NCBI GenBank assembly: GCA_017443065.1 | Contig: JAFSPF010000143.1 | Coordinates: forward strand, 1 to 37,338 | Length of the DNA stretch: 37,338 nucleotides | Origin: Lachnospiraceae bacterium | Lineage (GTDB): Bacteria > Bacillota > Clostridia > Lachnospirales > Lachnospiraceae | Direction of reading: 5' to 3' | Part shown: one piece after another, positions 1-8,474 of the stretch | How positions within the stretch are numbered: position 1 is the first letter of the stretch | Layout of the letters: each line of letters begins with the position of its first letter | Notes under the pieces: model-generated | Seen by the model: only the letters and a program-made list of their open reading frames with translations | Told to the model about the DNA's origin: nothing | Database searches by the model: none | Program-made: the position numbers and the translations under genes

Positions 1-42
1 ATCAATAGGACATCATGAAACACAGAGGTTGCACGCAGAGGA

Positions 43-120
43 GATTTGATGTAAAGTAGGGGAACAATTCTGGCAGGAAAACCTGATCACACACAAGGGT
101 GTATTCTGACTTATCAAATC
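43..120 (+). other. Possible structured element upstream of the first gene
   Basis: Complementary arms GATTTGAT (43-50) and ATCAAATC (113-120) could close a stem around two small hairpins, CAGG-AAAA-CCTG and a CACAC/GTGTA pair. I do not recognise a riboswitch core, and the predicted transcription start of the next gene lies downstream, so the structure would belong to an upstream transcript or act in DNA. The rest of positions 1-158 shows no gene I can support. Confidence 0.2.
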
Positions 121-158
121 CGAATAAAAACTGACGCGGCCTCGTGAAATCGCAAATC

Positions 159-187
159 TTTACCTTTAAGGGCTGATCTTATATAAT
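159..187 (+). promoter_or_regulatory. SigA-type promoter of the sensor operon
   Basis: TTTACC (159-164), a 17-base spacer and a perfect TATAAT (182-187). The -10 box ends six bases before the ATG at 194, so transcription should begin at or next to the start codon. No Shine-Dalgarno sequence lies at a usable distance; the only AAGGG, at 168-172, is upstream of the -10 box. Confidence 0.6.
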
Positions 188-193
188 AAATCC

Positions 194-1615
194 ATGAGAA
201 AACCATTCCGTTTTCTGTCTTTTATGCTTCTTGCGGTTTTGTTCGCGTCCTGCGCGAAGACCGGGACGGTTTCTTCGCCTGCGCCCGGAAACAGTACGAT
301 TTCCCCGGAAGAACAGAGTGACCATACGGAAGACACGGCGGGGCCGGAGACAGATGATCCGGACGCACTTTCCTTCTGGGCGGCCGCGGCGGGAAACGAG
401 GGTCCGGTTCTGCAGGAACTCGTTGCGGATTATAACGCAAGCGGTCCGGAAAGAGAAGTCCGCCTGCGTCTTTTTGAAAACGAGACGCTGCTTTACCAGG
501 AACTGCAGGCGGCGATCGCCCTGGATGCGGTGCCGGATCTTGCACTCTTAAACCGGGACAATTCCATTGAACTGTATGAAAGAGGGGCCACGGCGGATCC
601 CGGGAAACTGCCCGGGGGAGATGATATGCTTTCCGGAGAGGCCTTTCTTCCCGTATACCTGGACCATGCAAAAGCGGAGGACGGCAGGTATCTTGGAATC
701 CCCTTTTACGGCACGATCCATGTCATGTATTACAACAAGGAGGCCTTTGCCTCCGTAAAGCTGGATCCCGGCGAAATCAACACCTGGCAGGATGTGGCGG
801 AGGCCGCGGGCCTTTTGCAGCGAAGGCTTATCTGCGAGGAGGGGTGGGAGCTGACCTGGGGTTATGAAAACCTGCTGGACGCCGTGATGAGCAACGGCGG
901 TTCCATCTATTCCGAAGACGGACGGACCGTGACGATCAACACGGAAGAGTGGGTTTCGGTCTGGGAACAGTTCCGTCTGTGGCTGCATGAAGACCGCTGT
1001 ATGCGGGTGCATACGGGAGGCCTCGGAGAGGAGTGGCTGGACCGCACGAAGGCGGATGCCCTCGATATGACGGCAGGCGGTTTCACCGCGTCCTCCGCCG
1101 AACGCATCGGACTAAACGACAGTGTCATCGGTGTCCTGCCGCAGCCGGCATGGGAGGAGGAACAGGACGCCCGTCCCGGCACCCGGCTTTACCTTCTGAA
1201 TATCTTTTCCTATTCCGACCGGGCGCATCAGGAGGCGGCAGCCGGCTTTGCACGCTTTCTGACCGATGTGTACGCGCAGGTTCGCTGGGCGACCGGAACG
1301 GGGCATCTTGCCGTCAACCGGGAGGCGGAGACGGATGAAGCATACAGGGCGTACCTCAAAGCGTATCCGGAGGCAAGGGTGGCGATGGAACAAAGGTACA
1401 TCGCGATCACCTTTCCCACGGACCCGACCGGGGGAGAGATCCGGGAGATTCTTTCCCGGGCAGCGGACCGGGTACTGATCGAAAACATTCCCGCCGGACG
1501 GGTGCTGGATGACGCACAGCGCGAGGCGCAGCGTGCACTGGATGCGGTGCTGCCGCCGCTTCCGGAAGAAGAGGAAACCGAAGCGACGGAAGAGGGAGAG
1601 GAGGATGTGCCGTGA
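194..1615 (+). CDS. Lipoprotein extracellular solute-binding protein, family 1 (UgpB-like), likely sensory
   Basis: A 473-residue binding protein for a sugar-type ABC substrate. The N-terminus has basic residues, a hydrophobic stretch and lipobox FASC with Cys20, so it should be lipid-anchored outside the membrane. The mature region matches the UgpB-like protein encoded at 10548-11924: both have an LQAAIA-x-PD-x-ALL stretch, a YGTI-x-YY segment, a WV-x-VWE-x-FR-x-W segment and a DPTGG-x-I motif followed by a C-terminal helix. The C-terminus ends in a Glu-rich tail. No permease or ATPase gene follows. The gene overlaps the next one by four bases (GTGA), and that one overlaps a sensor kinase, so I infer a ligand-presenting role. 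The ATG at 194 is chosen because it gives a complete signal peptide; no ribosome site precedes it. Ligand unknown, perhaps a glycerophosphodiester or sugar. Confidence 0.8.
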   Translation: MRKPFRFLSFMLLAVLFASCAKTGTVSSPAPGNSTISPEEQSDHTEDTAGPETDDPDALSFWAAAAGNEGPVLQELVADYNASGPEREVRLRLFENETLLYQELQAAIALDAVPDLALLNRDNSIELYERGATADPGKLPGGDDMLSGEAFLPVYLDHAKAEDGRYLGIPFYGTIHVMYYNKEAFASVKLDPGEINTWQDVAEAAGLLQRRLICEEGWELTWGYENLLDAVMSNGGSIYSEDGRTVTINTEEWVSVWEQFRLWLHEDRCMRVHTGGLGEEWLDRTKADALDMTAGGFTASSAERIGLNDSVIGVLPQPAWEEEQDARPGTRLYLLNIFSYSDRAHQEAAAGFARFLTDVYAQVRWATGTGHLAVNREAETDEAYRAYLKAYPEARVAMEQRYIAITFPTDPTGGEIREILSRAADRVLIENIPAGRVLDDAQREAQRALDAVLPPLPEEEETEATEEGEEDVP

Positions 1616-2700
1616 AGAAAGCCTTTCTGATTCTCCTGGCCATCATTGTCGCGATTGCGGGCGGCACCCTCCTGATCCGGCAGCGCCTCAGGGCGGATGA
1701 GGAGACACAGCGGGAAACCCGCATTGCCGTGATCTTAAACGGCAGCAGGGACGACAGGAGTTATTCGCAATCCTTTTATGATGCCATGCAATCCTACGCG
1801 GATATCACCGGAACGGATGTCGTTTTCCGGGACGGGATTTCGCCGGAGCTGTTTGAGGAAACGGTCCGGCCGCTGCTGGAGGAAGGGTACTGGATCATCA
1901 TCGGGGATCACTACGGCTATGAGCCGTATCTCGCATCGCTGACGGAAGCCTGGCCGGAAAGTTATTATCTGATCGCAACCGGTACGGAGGCATCGGTCAA
2001 TCATTCCTCTTTTCTGGGCCGGGTATACCAGGCAAGGTTTTTGTCCGGGATCGTGGCCGGGAAGCGTACGGTCACGGGAGAGATCGGTTATATCATCGCC
2101 ATGCCGACCCCGGAAACGATCCGCCAGGTCAATGCCTTTACGATCGGCGTAAGGAAAGTCAACCCGGAGGCAAAGGTTCATGTCCGCTTCTCGGGAGACT
2201 GGAATGATGACGAAAAGGCCCGCGAGGCCACAAAGGCCCTGCTTGACACCCATGAGATCGACGTGCTCTCCCTGCATGTCAATTCCCTTGCGCCCCTGTA
2301 CGAGGGGGATGCGCGCGGCATCTACCTGATCGGCAATAATTATGACAACCGGGAGCTGTTCCCGAAAACCTATCTGACAGCCTGTGTCTTCCATTGGGAG
2401 GACTTTCTTGCGGAACGCATCAGCGAATGTGAGCGGCACAAGTTCACCGGCAGGCATTATTGGGAAAGTATCAAGACGGGCACCGTGTCCCTGGCGCCGC
2501 TGACCGGCAATGTTTATTTTGCAACGGGGGATGAGGTGGAGCACTGGCGCAGGCAGATTCTGGAAGGGGAATTTGACGTGTTTTACGGCCCCGTCACGGA
2601 CAACTACGGAACCGTCCGCGTGCGGGAGGGAGAAAACCTGCCGGATGACGAGCTGCTGTACAACATGCACTGGTATGTGGACGGCGTGGTGGTGGAATGA
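1612..2700 (+). CDS. BMP/PnrA-like substrate-binding protein, membrane-anchored
   Basis: A 362-residue protein of the basic membrane protein (PnrA/Med) binding-fold family, which usually delivers nucleosides or related small molecules to ABC importers. The family pattern is visible in the early [17 protein letters not shown] segment, in a G[14 protein letters not shown] stretch and in a C-terminal FYGPV-x-DN-x-G-x-VRV segment. Residues 1-22 form one hydrophobic helix with no lipobox Cys and no clear cleavage site, so it is probably tethered by an uncleaved anchor. Translation starts at GTG 1612, overlapping the stop of the previous gene, with GAGGAGG just upstream. Its stop overlaps the kinase start (ATGA). 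With no transporter beside it, sensing through the kinase is more likely than uptake. Ligand unknown. Confidence 0.75.
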   Translation: MKKAFLILLAIIVAIAGGTLLIRQRLRADEETQRETRIAVILNGSRDDRSYSQSFYDAMQSYADITGTDVVFRDGISPELFEETVRPLLEEGYWIIIGDHYGYEPYLASLTEAWPESYYLIATGTEASVNHSSFLGRVYQARFLSGIVAGKRTVTGEIGYIIAMPTPETIRQVNAFTIGVRKVNPEAKVHVRFSGDWNDDEKAREATKALLDTHEIDVLSLHVNSLAPLYEGDARGIYLIGNNYDNRELFPKTYLTACVFHWEDFLAERISECERHKFTGRHYWESIKTGTVSLAPLTGNVYFATGDEVEHWRRQILEGEFDVFYGPVTDNYGTVRVREGENLPDDELLYNMHWYVDGVVVE

Positions 2701-5264
2701 CAGAGAAGAGGGTACGTGTTGACAACCGCATGCTCCGCATGTTCGGCACGGTCACGCTCATGGTGCTGATCCTTGTGACGATCGGCATCACCCTGTATGC
2801 CCAGGTGAACTACCTGCTCAATGTTTACATGGAGGAGCAGGGGAAGAAGCAGGCGGAGACGCTGGCCGAAGTCACGGGCAGGCAGTTTGAGGGAGAGCTG
2901 GGCGCACTCTATGTCGTGGCGAGCGAACTGGCCCATATCGAAGGGATGCGCACGGAAGCGCTGCGTGCGATCCAGGATGCGGACACGGACGGACGCATCG
3001 GCGTGCTGCGCATCGGCGGTTCGCCCTTCTACGGCGAAGTGTACAGCATGGATGATTATCCCTGCCTGGAAAGCGCCACGCACGGGGAGAGCGCCATTTC
3101 TTATTGCGTGGGGCAGGGGCTGATGTTTGCCGTTCCCGCTTTCCGCGGCAATAATATTGCCTATGTCGTGTACCGTCTGTACCCGGAGGAAGCGCTGTTC
3201 GAACGCTTCGGCGTTACAGGTTACGGCGGCGAGGGACGCGTGCGCATCACGGATACACAGGACCGGGTGATTGTGGGGTCCGTGGCGCCGGACTCTTCGG
3301 AGCATCTGCTGTATGAAGAGGAGAGTGTGATCCGGGGCTTTGAACAGCTGAACCAGATGCTTTATACGGCCGGCAGTGCCGCCGTCTTTACACAGACCTC
3401 CGAAGGAGACATGATGCTCTATGCTGCAGAGATTGCGGGAAGTGACTATCACCTGACCGGTTATGTGCCGAAGACGGTGGTCATGGAAGGCGTGCAGTAT
3501 ATCAGTATGCTGGTGATTCTCGTCTTTGCGGTGCTGGCCGCCATGGTCATTTTCGGCGGTTTCCTGCTGATGAACTTAGAGCGCAGGACGCGGGAGAGCA
3601 AGCGCCTGAAGGAGGAGGCGGAGGTGGCGGAGCATGCCAATGCCGCCAAGAGCGAGTTCCTGGCCAACATGTCCCATGAGATCCGCACGCCGATCAACGC
3701 GGTGCTGGGCATGAACGAGATGATCCTCCGCGAATCCGCGCAGGCGAGGGAGACGGACGGAAAGGAGGAACAGGACCAGGCCTTTCACCGCATCACATCC
3801 TATGCGTATAATGTGGACAGCGCAGGAAAGAACCTGCTGTCCATCGTCAACGATATCCTGGACTTCAGCAAGATCGAGGCGGGAAAGATGGAGCTTGCAC
3901 CCGCAGCGTACAAGCTGTCTTCCGTCTTAAATGATGTCAGCAACATGATTGCCTTCCGCGCACGCAGCAAGGATCTGCGGTTTGAGGTGGAAGTGGATGA
4001 GACACTGCCGGACGCGCTGGTCGGGGATGAAGTGCGCGTCAGACAGGTCATGACAAATATCCTGAACAATGCGGTGAAGTATACGCATGAGGGCAGCGTG
4101 AAACTGGAGGTGGGAAGCACAGGGACACCTCATCCGTCAGCACCTGCGGAGCAGCCGGGTGAGGTGTGCCTTGAAATCTCCGTGAAGGACACCGGCATCG
4201 GCATCCGCGAGGAGGACATGGCGAAGATGTTCTCCAAGTTTGAGCGCGTGGATACGAACCGGACGAAGACGATCGAGGGAACGGGCTTGGGCCTTGCGAT
4301 CACCAAATCGCTGCTCGACATGATGGGCGGGGAGATCCGTGTGGAGAGCGTTTACGGCGAGGGTTCGACCTTTACCGTAACCATTCCGCAGATAATAATG
4401 GGAACGGAAACCGTCGGAAACTTCCGCGACCGTTTCGAGCAGACCTTAAGCGAACTCAAGACCTATCAGGAGAGTTTCCGGGCGCCGGATGCGCGGATTC
4501 TGGTCGTGGATGATACCGAAATCAACCTGACGGTGCTGAAAGGTCTGCTTTCCGCAACGCAGATCAAGATCAATACCGCGACAAGCGGTGCGCAGTCCCT
4601 GGAAATGACAAAGGACATCCCCTTTGATCTGATCCTGATGGATCAGCGGATGCCGCATATGAGTGGAACGGAGGCGCTCCATCTTCTGCGTGCGCAACAG
4701 GACGGACAAAACGCGCACACGCCTGTCATCTGCCTGACGGCGGACGTGGTGCAGGGCGCAAGGGAACGCTACCTTGCGGAGGGCTTTACGGATTACCTGA
4801 CGAAGCCCGTGGAGGGGGCGGCCCTGGAGGCCATGCTGATGAAGCATCTGCCGGCGGAGAAGCTTGTGCGGGAATATGATGCTGACGCGCCCGGCGGACG
4901 CATGGATTCCGGCGAGCGACGTATTCGCCGCGGAGCAGAGACAACAGGCTCTGCGGCGTGTCCGGCGAAACCGGAGCGGGACGGAACCATCGTCCGCCGG
5001 AGCGCTCAAATCGGCATCGACTACGCTGCCGCAAAGCGCTACCTCGGCACGGACGAGATGATCGAAAAGACGCTCAGGCAGTTTACGGAGAGTGCCGCGG
5101 AGAAGGCGGGGGAAATCGAAGACTTCCTGGAAAAGGAGGACTGGGAAAATTACACGATCCGCGTGCATGCGCTGAAGGGCAGCGCCCGCATGATCGGGGC
5201 GGCCGCGCTTTCGGCGCAGGCGGCGCAGCTGGAGGAGACGGGAAATCTTGCCGCAGGGAGATGA
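2697..5264 (+). CDS. Hybrid sensor histidine kinase (HisKA-HATPase-REC-HPt)
   Basis: An 855-residue membrane kinase. It has TM1 near residues 16-36, an extracytoplasmic sensing region of about 225 residues, TM2 near 267-292, and a short charged helix leading into HisKA. The phospho-accepting His327 lies in [15 protein letters not shown]. The ATPase domain follows with DTGIGI and GTGLGLAI boxes. The receiver shows the acidic pair Asp605-Asp606, phospho-acceptor Asp649 (LMDQRMP) and Lys703 (TKP). The C-terminal HPt carries His824 in [13 protein letters not shown]. Only 31 residues follow His824, so the last HPt helix looks missing. The start overlaps the BMP-like gene by four bases and has no strong ribosome site, so translation is probably coupled. 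There is no DNA-binding regulator in the operon; the output partner must lie elsewhere. The two upstream binding proteins are its likely input. Confidence 0.9.
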   Translation: MTEKRVRVDNRMLRMFGTVTLMVLILVTIGITLYAQVNYLLNVYMEEQGKKQAETLAEVTGRQFEGELGALYVVASELAHIEGMRTEALRAIQDADTDGRIGVLRIGGSPFYGEVYSMDDYPCLESATHGESAISYCVGQGLMFAVPAFRGNNIAYVVYRLYPEEALFERFGVTGYGGEGRVRITDTQDRVIVGSVAPDSSEHLLYEEESVIRGFEQLNQMLYTAGSAAVFTQTSEGDMMLYAAEIAGSDYHLTGYVPKTVVMEGVQYISMLVILVFAVLAAMVIFGGFLLMNLERRTRESKRLKEEAEVAEHANAAKSEFLANMSHEIRTPINAVLGMNEMILRESAQARETDGKEEQDQAFHRITSYAYNVDSAGKNLLSIVNDILDFSKIEAGKMELAPAAYKLSSVLNDVSNMIAFRARSKDLRFEVEVDETLPDALVGDEVRVRQVMTNILNNAVKYTHEGSVKLEVGSTGTPHPSAPAEQPGEVCLEISVKDTGIGIREEDMAKMFSKFERVDTNRTKTIEGTGLGLAITKSLLDMMGGEIRVESVYGEGSTFTVTIPQIIMGTETVGNFRDRFEQTLSELKTYQESFRAPDARILVVDDTEINLTVLKGLLSATQIKINTATSGAQSLEMTKDIPFDLILMDQRMPHMSGTEALHLLRAQQDGQNAHTPVICLTADVVQGARERYLAEGFTDYLTKPVEGAALEAMLMKHLPAEKLVREYDADAPGGRMDSGERRIRRGAETTGSAACPAKPERDGTIVRRSAQIGIDYAAAKRYLGTDEMIEKTLRQFTESAAEKAGEIEDFLEKEDWENYTIRVHALKGSARMIGAAALSAQAAQLEETGNLAAGR

Positions 5265-5303
5265 GGTTTTGCTTTTTTTATGAAAATTGAACACAATTCG
5301 TGA

Positions 5304-5332
5304 TTGTTTTTTCCGAAAAACTGGCGTAAGAT
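5304..5332 (+). promoter_or_regulatory. Probable promoter of the CoA-transferase genes
   Basis: TTGTTT (5304-5309), a 17-base spacer and TAAGAT (5327-5332). Both boxes are imperfect, but the spacing is ideal and this is the only gap before the operon. An untranslated leader of about 70 bases follows, with a GCGCC/GGCGC inverted repeat (5351-5355, 5376-5380). Confidence 0.4.
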
Positions 5333-5410
5333 AAAACTGTACTGTCAATTGCGCCGGTTCTTTTTATTCTTCGAAGGCGCGGATCCTGTTACTTAAGGAG
5401 GGAAAGCAAA

Positions 5411-6076
5411 ATGCCAAAAACAGTAACTGTACAAGAGGCAGCCGCTCAGGTAAAGGACGGGATGACCGTCATGATCGGGGGATTCCTGGGCTGCGGTAAT
5501 CCGCACGGCATCATCGCGGAACTGGTGAAAAACAAGGTGAAAGACCTGACCATTATCGCGAACGATTCGCCGAAGACCGGCTACGGTCTGGCACAGCTGA
5601 TTGACAACAAGCAGGTAAAACGCTTTATCGCCACGCATGTCGGCATGAACCAGAATGTCGCCGATCAGATGAACGCGGGCGAGCTCGTTGTCGATCTGGT
5701 TCCGCAGGGCTCGCTTGCGGAAATGGTCCGTGCGGGCGGCGGGGGCTTAGGTGGCATCATCACGCCGACCGGTCTTGCGACACCGGTGGAAGAGAGCCCG
5801 TTTGCACAGGGCAAGATCACCATTGACGGGAAGGAATACCTGATCATGAAGGCCGTCCACGCCGATGTTGCGCTGATTGCTCCGCATACCGTGGACAAAG
5901 CCGGCAACTGCTGGTTCAAGGGCACGACCCGCAACTTCAGCGATCTCATGGCCACCGCGGCGGACATCGTCATTGCCGAGGCGGATCATATCGTTGACAT
6001 CGGCGGGATCGAGCCGGAGAACGTCATGGTACAGGGTATTTTTGTTGACTATGTTGCGCAGGGTGAAGGCCATTAA
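5411..6076 (+). CDS. ctfA: Acetate/acetoacetate-type CoA-transferase, alpha subunit
   Basis: A 221-residue family I CoA-transferase A subunit. It carries the CoA-transferase signature DGMTVMIGGFLGCGNP near residues 17-32 and a Gly-rich loop, RAGGGGLGGIITPTG, in mid-protein. The enzyme moves CoA between acyl-CoA and a carboxylate such as acetate, butyrate or acetoacetate, in the cytoplasm. Length is normal for CtfA/AtoD. A strong ribosome site (AAGGAGGGA) precedes the ATG. The beta subunit follows 35 bases later, so the two should form one heteromeric enzyme. Exact substrate preference cannot be read from sequence; AtoD is an equivalent name. The fatty-acid carrier gene at 13724 is functionally related but not in the same operon. 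Confidence 0.9.
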   Translation: MPKTVTVQEAAAQVKDGMTVMIGGFLGCGNPHGIIAELVKNKVKDLTIIANDSPKTGYGLAQLIDNKQVKRFIATHVGMNQNVADQMNAGELVVDLVPQGSLAEMVRAGGGGLGGIITPTGLATPVEESPFAQGKITIDGKEYLIMKAVHADVALIAPHTVDKAGNCWFKGTTRNFSDLMATAADIVIAEADHIVDIGGIEPENVMVQGIFVDYVAQGEGH

Positions 6077-6111
6077 TCCGGCGGACCGCATCATATAAAA
6101 GGAGCAAACAC

Positions 6112-6771
6112 ATGGATAAAAACGAAATCAAAGCAATTATCGCTAAGAGAGTGGCAAAAGAGTTAAAAGACGGTGACGTGGTCAATCTCGGCATCGGGAT
6201 TCCGACCATGGTCCCTTCGTATCTTCCGGAAGGCGTGAGCCTCACGCTGCACGCGGAGCTTGGCTGCGTGGGCGCGGGCCCCAGGCCCGAAGAAGGCAAG
6301 GAAGATTATTATGTCGTGGACGCGGGCGGCGCACCGTCCTCCTGCATGCCGGGCGGTTCCTTCGTCAACAGCGCGACTTCCTTCTGCATCATCCGCGGCG
6401 GCCATGTCGATGCGACGGTTTTAGGCTGCCTCGAATGTGACCAGGAAGGCAACCTCGCCAACTGGATCATTCCCGGAAAGCGTATGCCCGGCATGGGCGG
6501 CGCGATGGATCTGGTCGTCGGTGCGCGTAAGGTGATCGTCGCGATGGAGCACACGGCGAAGGGCAATCCGAAGATTCTTGAGAAATGCACGCTGCCGCTG
6601 ACAGCCGCCAAGTGCGTCAACCTCATCATCACGGAGATGGGCGTCATGGAAGTCCGTCCGGAAGGCATCACGGTGACGGAGCTGCACCCCGAGGTGACAA
6701 GGGAGCAGATTCAGGAAGCGACCGGCTGCAAATTGCTCTTCGCAGACGAAGTGAAGACAATGGAAGTCTGA
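6112..6771 (+). CDS. ctfB: Acetate/acetoacetate-type CoA-transferase, beta subunit
   Basis: A 219-residue B subunit of the same enzyme. This subunit holds the catalytic glutamate that forms the glutamyl-CoA thioester. Here it is the Glu of LHAELGCVGAGP, where many relatives read SENG; the Glu is kept but its flanks differ. Downstream are family segments such as GGSFVNSATSF and IIPGKRMPGMGGAMDL, the latter a conserved active-site loop. Length is typical. AAAGGAG precedes the ATG. The gene is co-transcribed with ctfA and ends about 40 bases before a strong terminator. Confidence 0.9.
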   Translation: MDKNEIKAIIAKRVAKELKDGDVVNLGIGIPTMVPSYLPEGVSLTLHAELGCVGAGPRPEEGKEDYYVVDAGGAPSSCMPGGSFVNSATSFCIIRGGHVDATVLGCLECDQEGNLANWIIPGKRMPGMGGAMDLVVGARKVIVAMEHTAKGNPKILEKCTLPLTAAKCVNLIITEMGVMEVRPEGITVTELHPEVTREQIQEATGCKLLFADEVKTMEV

Positions 6772-6804
6772 TCAGATCCGTACCCGGCAGAGTTCAAACA
6801 GACA

Positions 6805-6845
6805 TCAAAAAGCCCCCGGACGAAAGCGTGTCCGGGGGTTTTTCT
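6805..6845. terminator. Bidirectional intrinsic terminator
   Basis: CCCCCGGAC (6813-6821) pairs with GTCCGGGGG (6830-6838) around an eight-base loop. It is flanked by A-runs on the left and T-runs on the right. It can therefore end both the CoA-transferase transcript (+) and the converging ugp/glycerophosphodiesterase transcript (-). Confidence 0.9.
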
Positions 6846-6855
6846 GACTTTTTTT

Positions 6856-7587
6856 TCAGGAGGCTTCGGCAATGACCGTGGCCGTGCGGTCGGGGAAATT
6901 GCCGATCACGGCATCCACGCCGACCGAGCGCATCCGCCGCACGTCCTCAGGCTCGTTGACGGTCCAGACATTGATGCCGATCCCGTTGTCGCGCAGGTCC
7001 TTCACGTATTCCGGCGTCATGTTGTTGAAGATCGGATGATAGTATTCGACACCCGCCTTCTTTACATACGCACCGGCGTCGATCAGCCAGCTGTCGGAGA
7101 GAAGACCGCAGCGGATGTGCGGGGCAAGGGCCTTGAAACGGAGTACACTGTGGTGATTGAAGGAGGAGATGATGATGCGCTCCTCCATCCCGTAAGCCCT
7201 GATGAGATCCAGGGTTTTCTGCTCAATGCCCGGATACTCGTATACCCCAGTCTTCAATTCGATATTGGTTTCGAGGTCACAGGTACGGACCAGATCGAAG
7301 TACTCTTCGAGTGTCGGAATCCGCTGTCGTTCACATTTGCCCGCAAAGGTATAGGATAGGTCAAAGCGCCGAAGCTGCTCAAGTGTCAGATCTTTGACCG
7401 TTCCCCGTCCGCTGACCGCCGTCCGGTCCACCTCTTCGTCATGAATAATGACGGGAATTCCGTCCGCGCTTAAGTGGACATCCAGTTCGATGCCGTCGCA
7501 GCCCTTTGTCTTACGGGCCTCGTCAAACGCCAGCAGGGTGTTCTCCGGATATTTCCCGGAAAACCCGCGATGTGCAAAGTTCTTCAT
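6856..7587 (-). CDS. ugpQ: Glycerophosphodiester phosphodiesterase (GDPD family)
   Basis: A 243-residue enzyme that hydrolyses glycerophosphodiesters to glycerol-3-phosphate and an alcohol such as choline or ethanolamine. GDPD catalytic features are in order: His6-Arg7 in AHRG, ENT at 15-17, Glu34 and Asp36 in GIELDVH, His49-Asp50 in IIHDE, then the IELK strand. There is no signal peptide, so it acts in the cytoplasm on imported substrate. The start at 7587 was chosen because MKNFAHRG is the usual N-terminus and AAGGGA lies upstream; the frame is open further upstream but overlaps the permease gene. It is the last gene of the ugp operon, eight bases after ugpE, which supports a role in using diesters taken up by that importer. 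Confidence 0.88.
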   Translation of the reverse strand: MKNFAHRGFSGKYPENTLLAFDEARKTKGCDGIELDVHLSADGIPVIIHDEEVDRTAVSGRGTVKDLTLEQLRRFDLSYTFAGKCERQRIPTLEEYFDLVRTCDLETNIELKTGVYEYPGIEQKTLDLIRAYGMEERIIISSFNHHSVLRFKALAPHIRCGLLSDSWLIDAGAYVKKAGVEYYHPIFNNMTPEYVKDLRDNGIGINVWTVNEPEDVRRMRSVGVDAVIGNFPDRTATVIAEAS

Positions 7588-7595
7588 TTTTCGTA

Positions 7596-8459
7596 TTATC
7601 CCTTCATTCCGGTTTCGCCGCCGATGCCGTTGATGAACCAGCGCTGCGTGAAGGCAAAGAGCACGAGCAGCGGGATCACCACGACGGCGGAGGCCGCCAT
7701 CACGAGCGCCCATTCCGTTCCGTAAGCACCGTCACGGACGAAGAAGGCGCGCAGACCCTGTGACACAAGGAAATAGTCGCTTGTCTTGGTGATCAGGGAG
7801 GGCCACATATAGTTGTTATAGGTGCCGATGAAGTTCATCAGCCCGAAGGTGATGAAACTGGACTTCGTCATGGGACAGACGATCTCCCACAGCGCACGCC
7901 AGTGGCTGGCACCGTCCATGCGCGCCGCCTCCACCAGGCCCTTCGGAATCTGCATGAAGGCCTGCCGGAGCAGGAAGATGCCGAAGATACTGACCGTGCT
8001 GGAGATGATGAGACCGCCGAAGGAATCCAAAAGCCCCCAGTCCGCCAGAATGATGTAACTGGGAATGTAGGTGGCGGCCACCGGCAGCATATAGGTCGCC
8101 ATGACGACGGCAAACAGCACCCGGCGCATGCGGAACTTTAAGAACACAATGGCATAGGCCAGCATCGCTCCGGTGACGATCTGCAGGGCGACAATCGCGA
8201 GAGACACCCACATGCTGTTGAAGATATACTTCGGAATGGGGGAGTCAAAGAGGATGCTCGTGATGTTGTTCCACTGCGGATCCGGCGGAAAGAAGACATC
8301 CGTGTTCAGAATATCGGCCTTGGTCTTCAGGGAACTCAGCACCATCCACAGGAAGGGGAAGGCCGTGAAGACACAGGCGATGCCCAGGATCACGGTCTTT
8401 CCCGCAATGCCGAGAATGCGCAGAATCAAAGGATTTTTATCACTGTATCGGGTATTCAT
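7596..8459 (-). CDS. ugpE: Ugp-type ABC importer permease, second subunit
   Basis: A 287-residue integral membrane permease of the MalG/UgpE family with about six TM segments. The cytoplasmic EAA loop that docks on the ATPase is visible as EAARMDGASHWRALWEIVCP. It pairs with the UgpA-like subunit encoded 15 bases upstream. The operon order (binding protein, ATPase, permease, permease, diesterase) and the linked GDPD point to glycerol-3-phosphate or glycerophosphodiesters as substrate. A sugar cannot be excluded from the permease alone. Confidence 0.85.
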   Translation of the reverse strand: MNTRYSDKNPLILRILGIAGKTVILGIACVFTAFPFLWMVLSSLKTKADILNTDVFFPPDPQWNNITSILFDSPIPKYIFNSMWVSLAIVALQIVTGAMLAYAIVFLKFRMRRVLFAVVMATYMLPVAATYIPSYIILADWGLLDSFGGLIISSTVSIFGIFLLRQAFMQIPKGLVEAARMDGASHWRALWEIVCPMTKSSFITFGLMNFIGTYNNYMWPSLITKTSDYFLVSQGLRAFFVRDGAYGTEWALVMAASAVVVIPLLVLFAFTQRWFINGIGGETGMKG

Positions 8460-8474
8460 ACCGGTTCAACCTCA

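Noticed and set aside
15-59. Short leader peptide starting at ATG 15
   Set aside because: Fourteen codons with no regulatory codon run and no link to the downstream gene, which has its own promoter.
43-120. Known riboswitch upstream of the first gene
   Set aside because: Cores of lysine, T-box and cyclic di-GMP elements were looked for by eye and are not present.
5265-5290. Frameshift that would restore the end of the HPt domain
   Set aside because: The other frames end soon after and give no helix resembling the end of an HPt domain.
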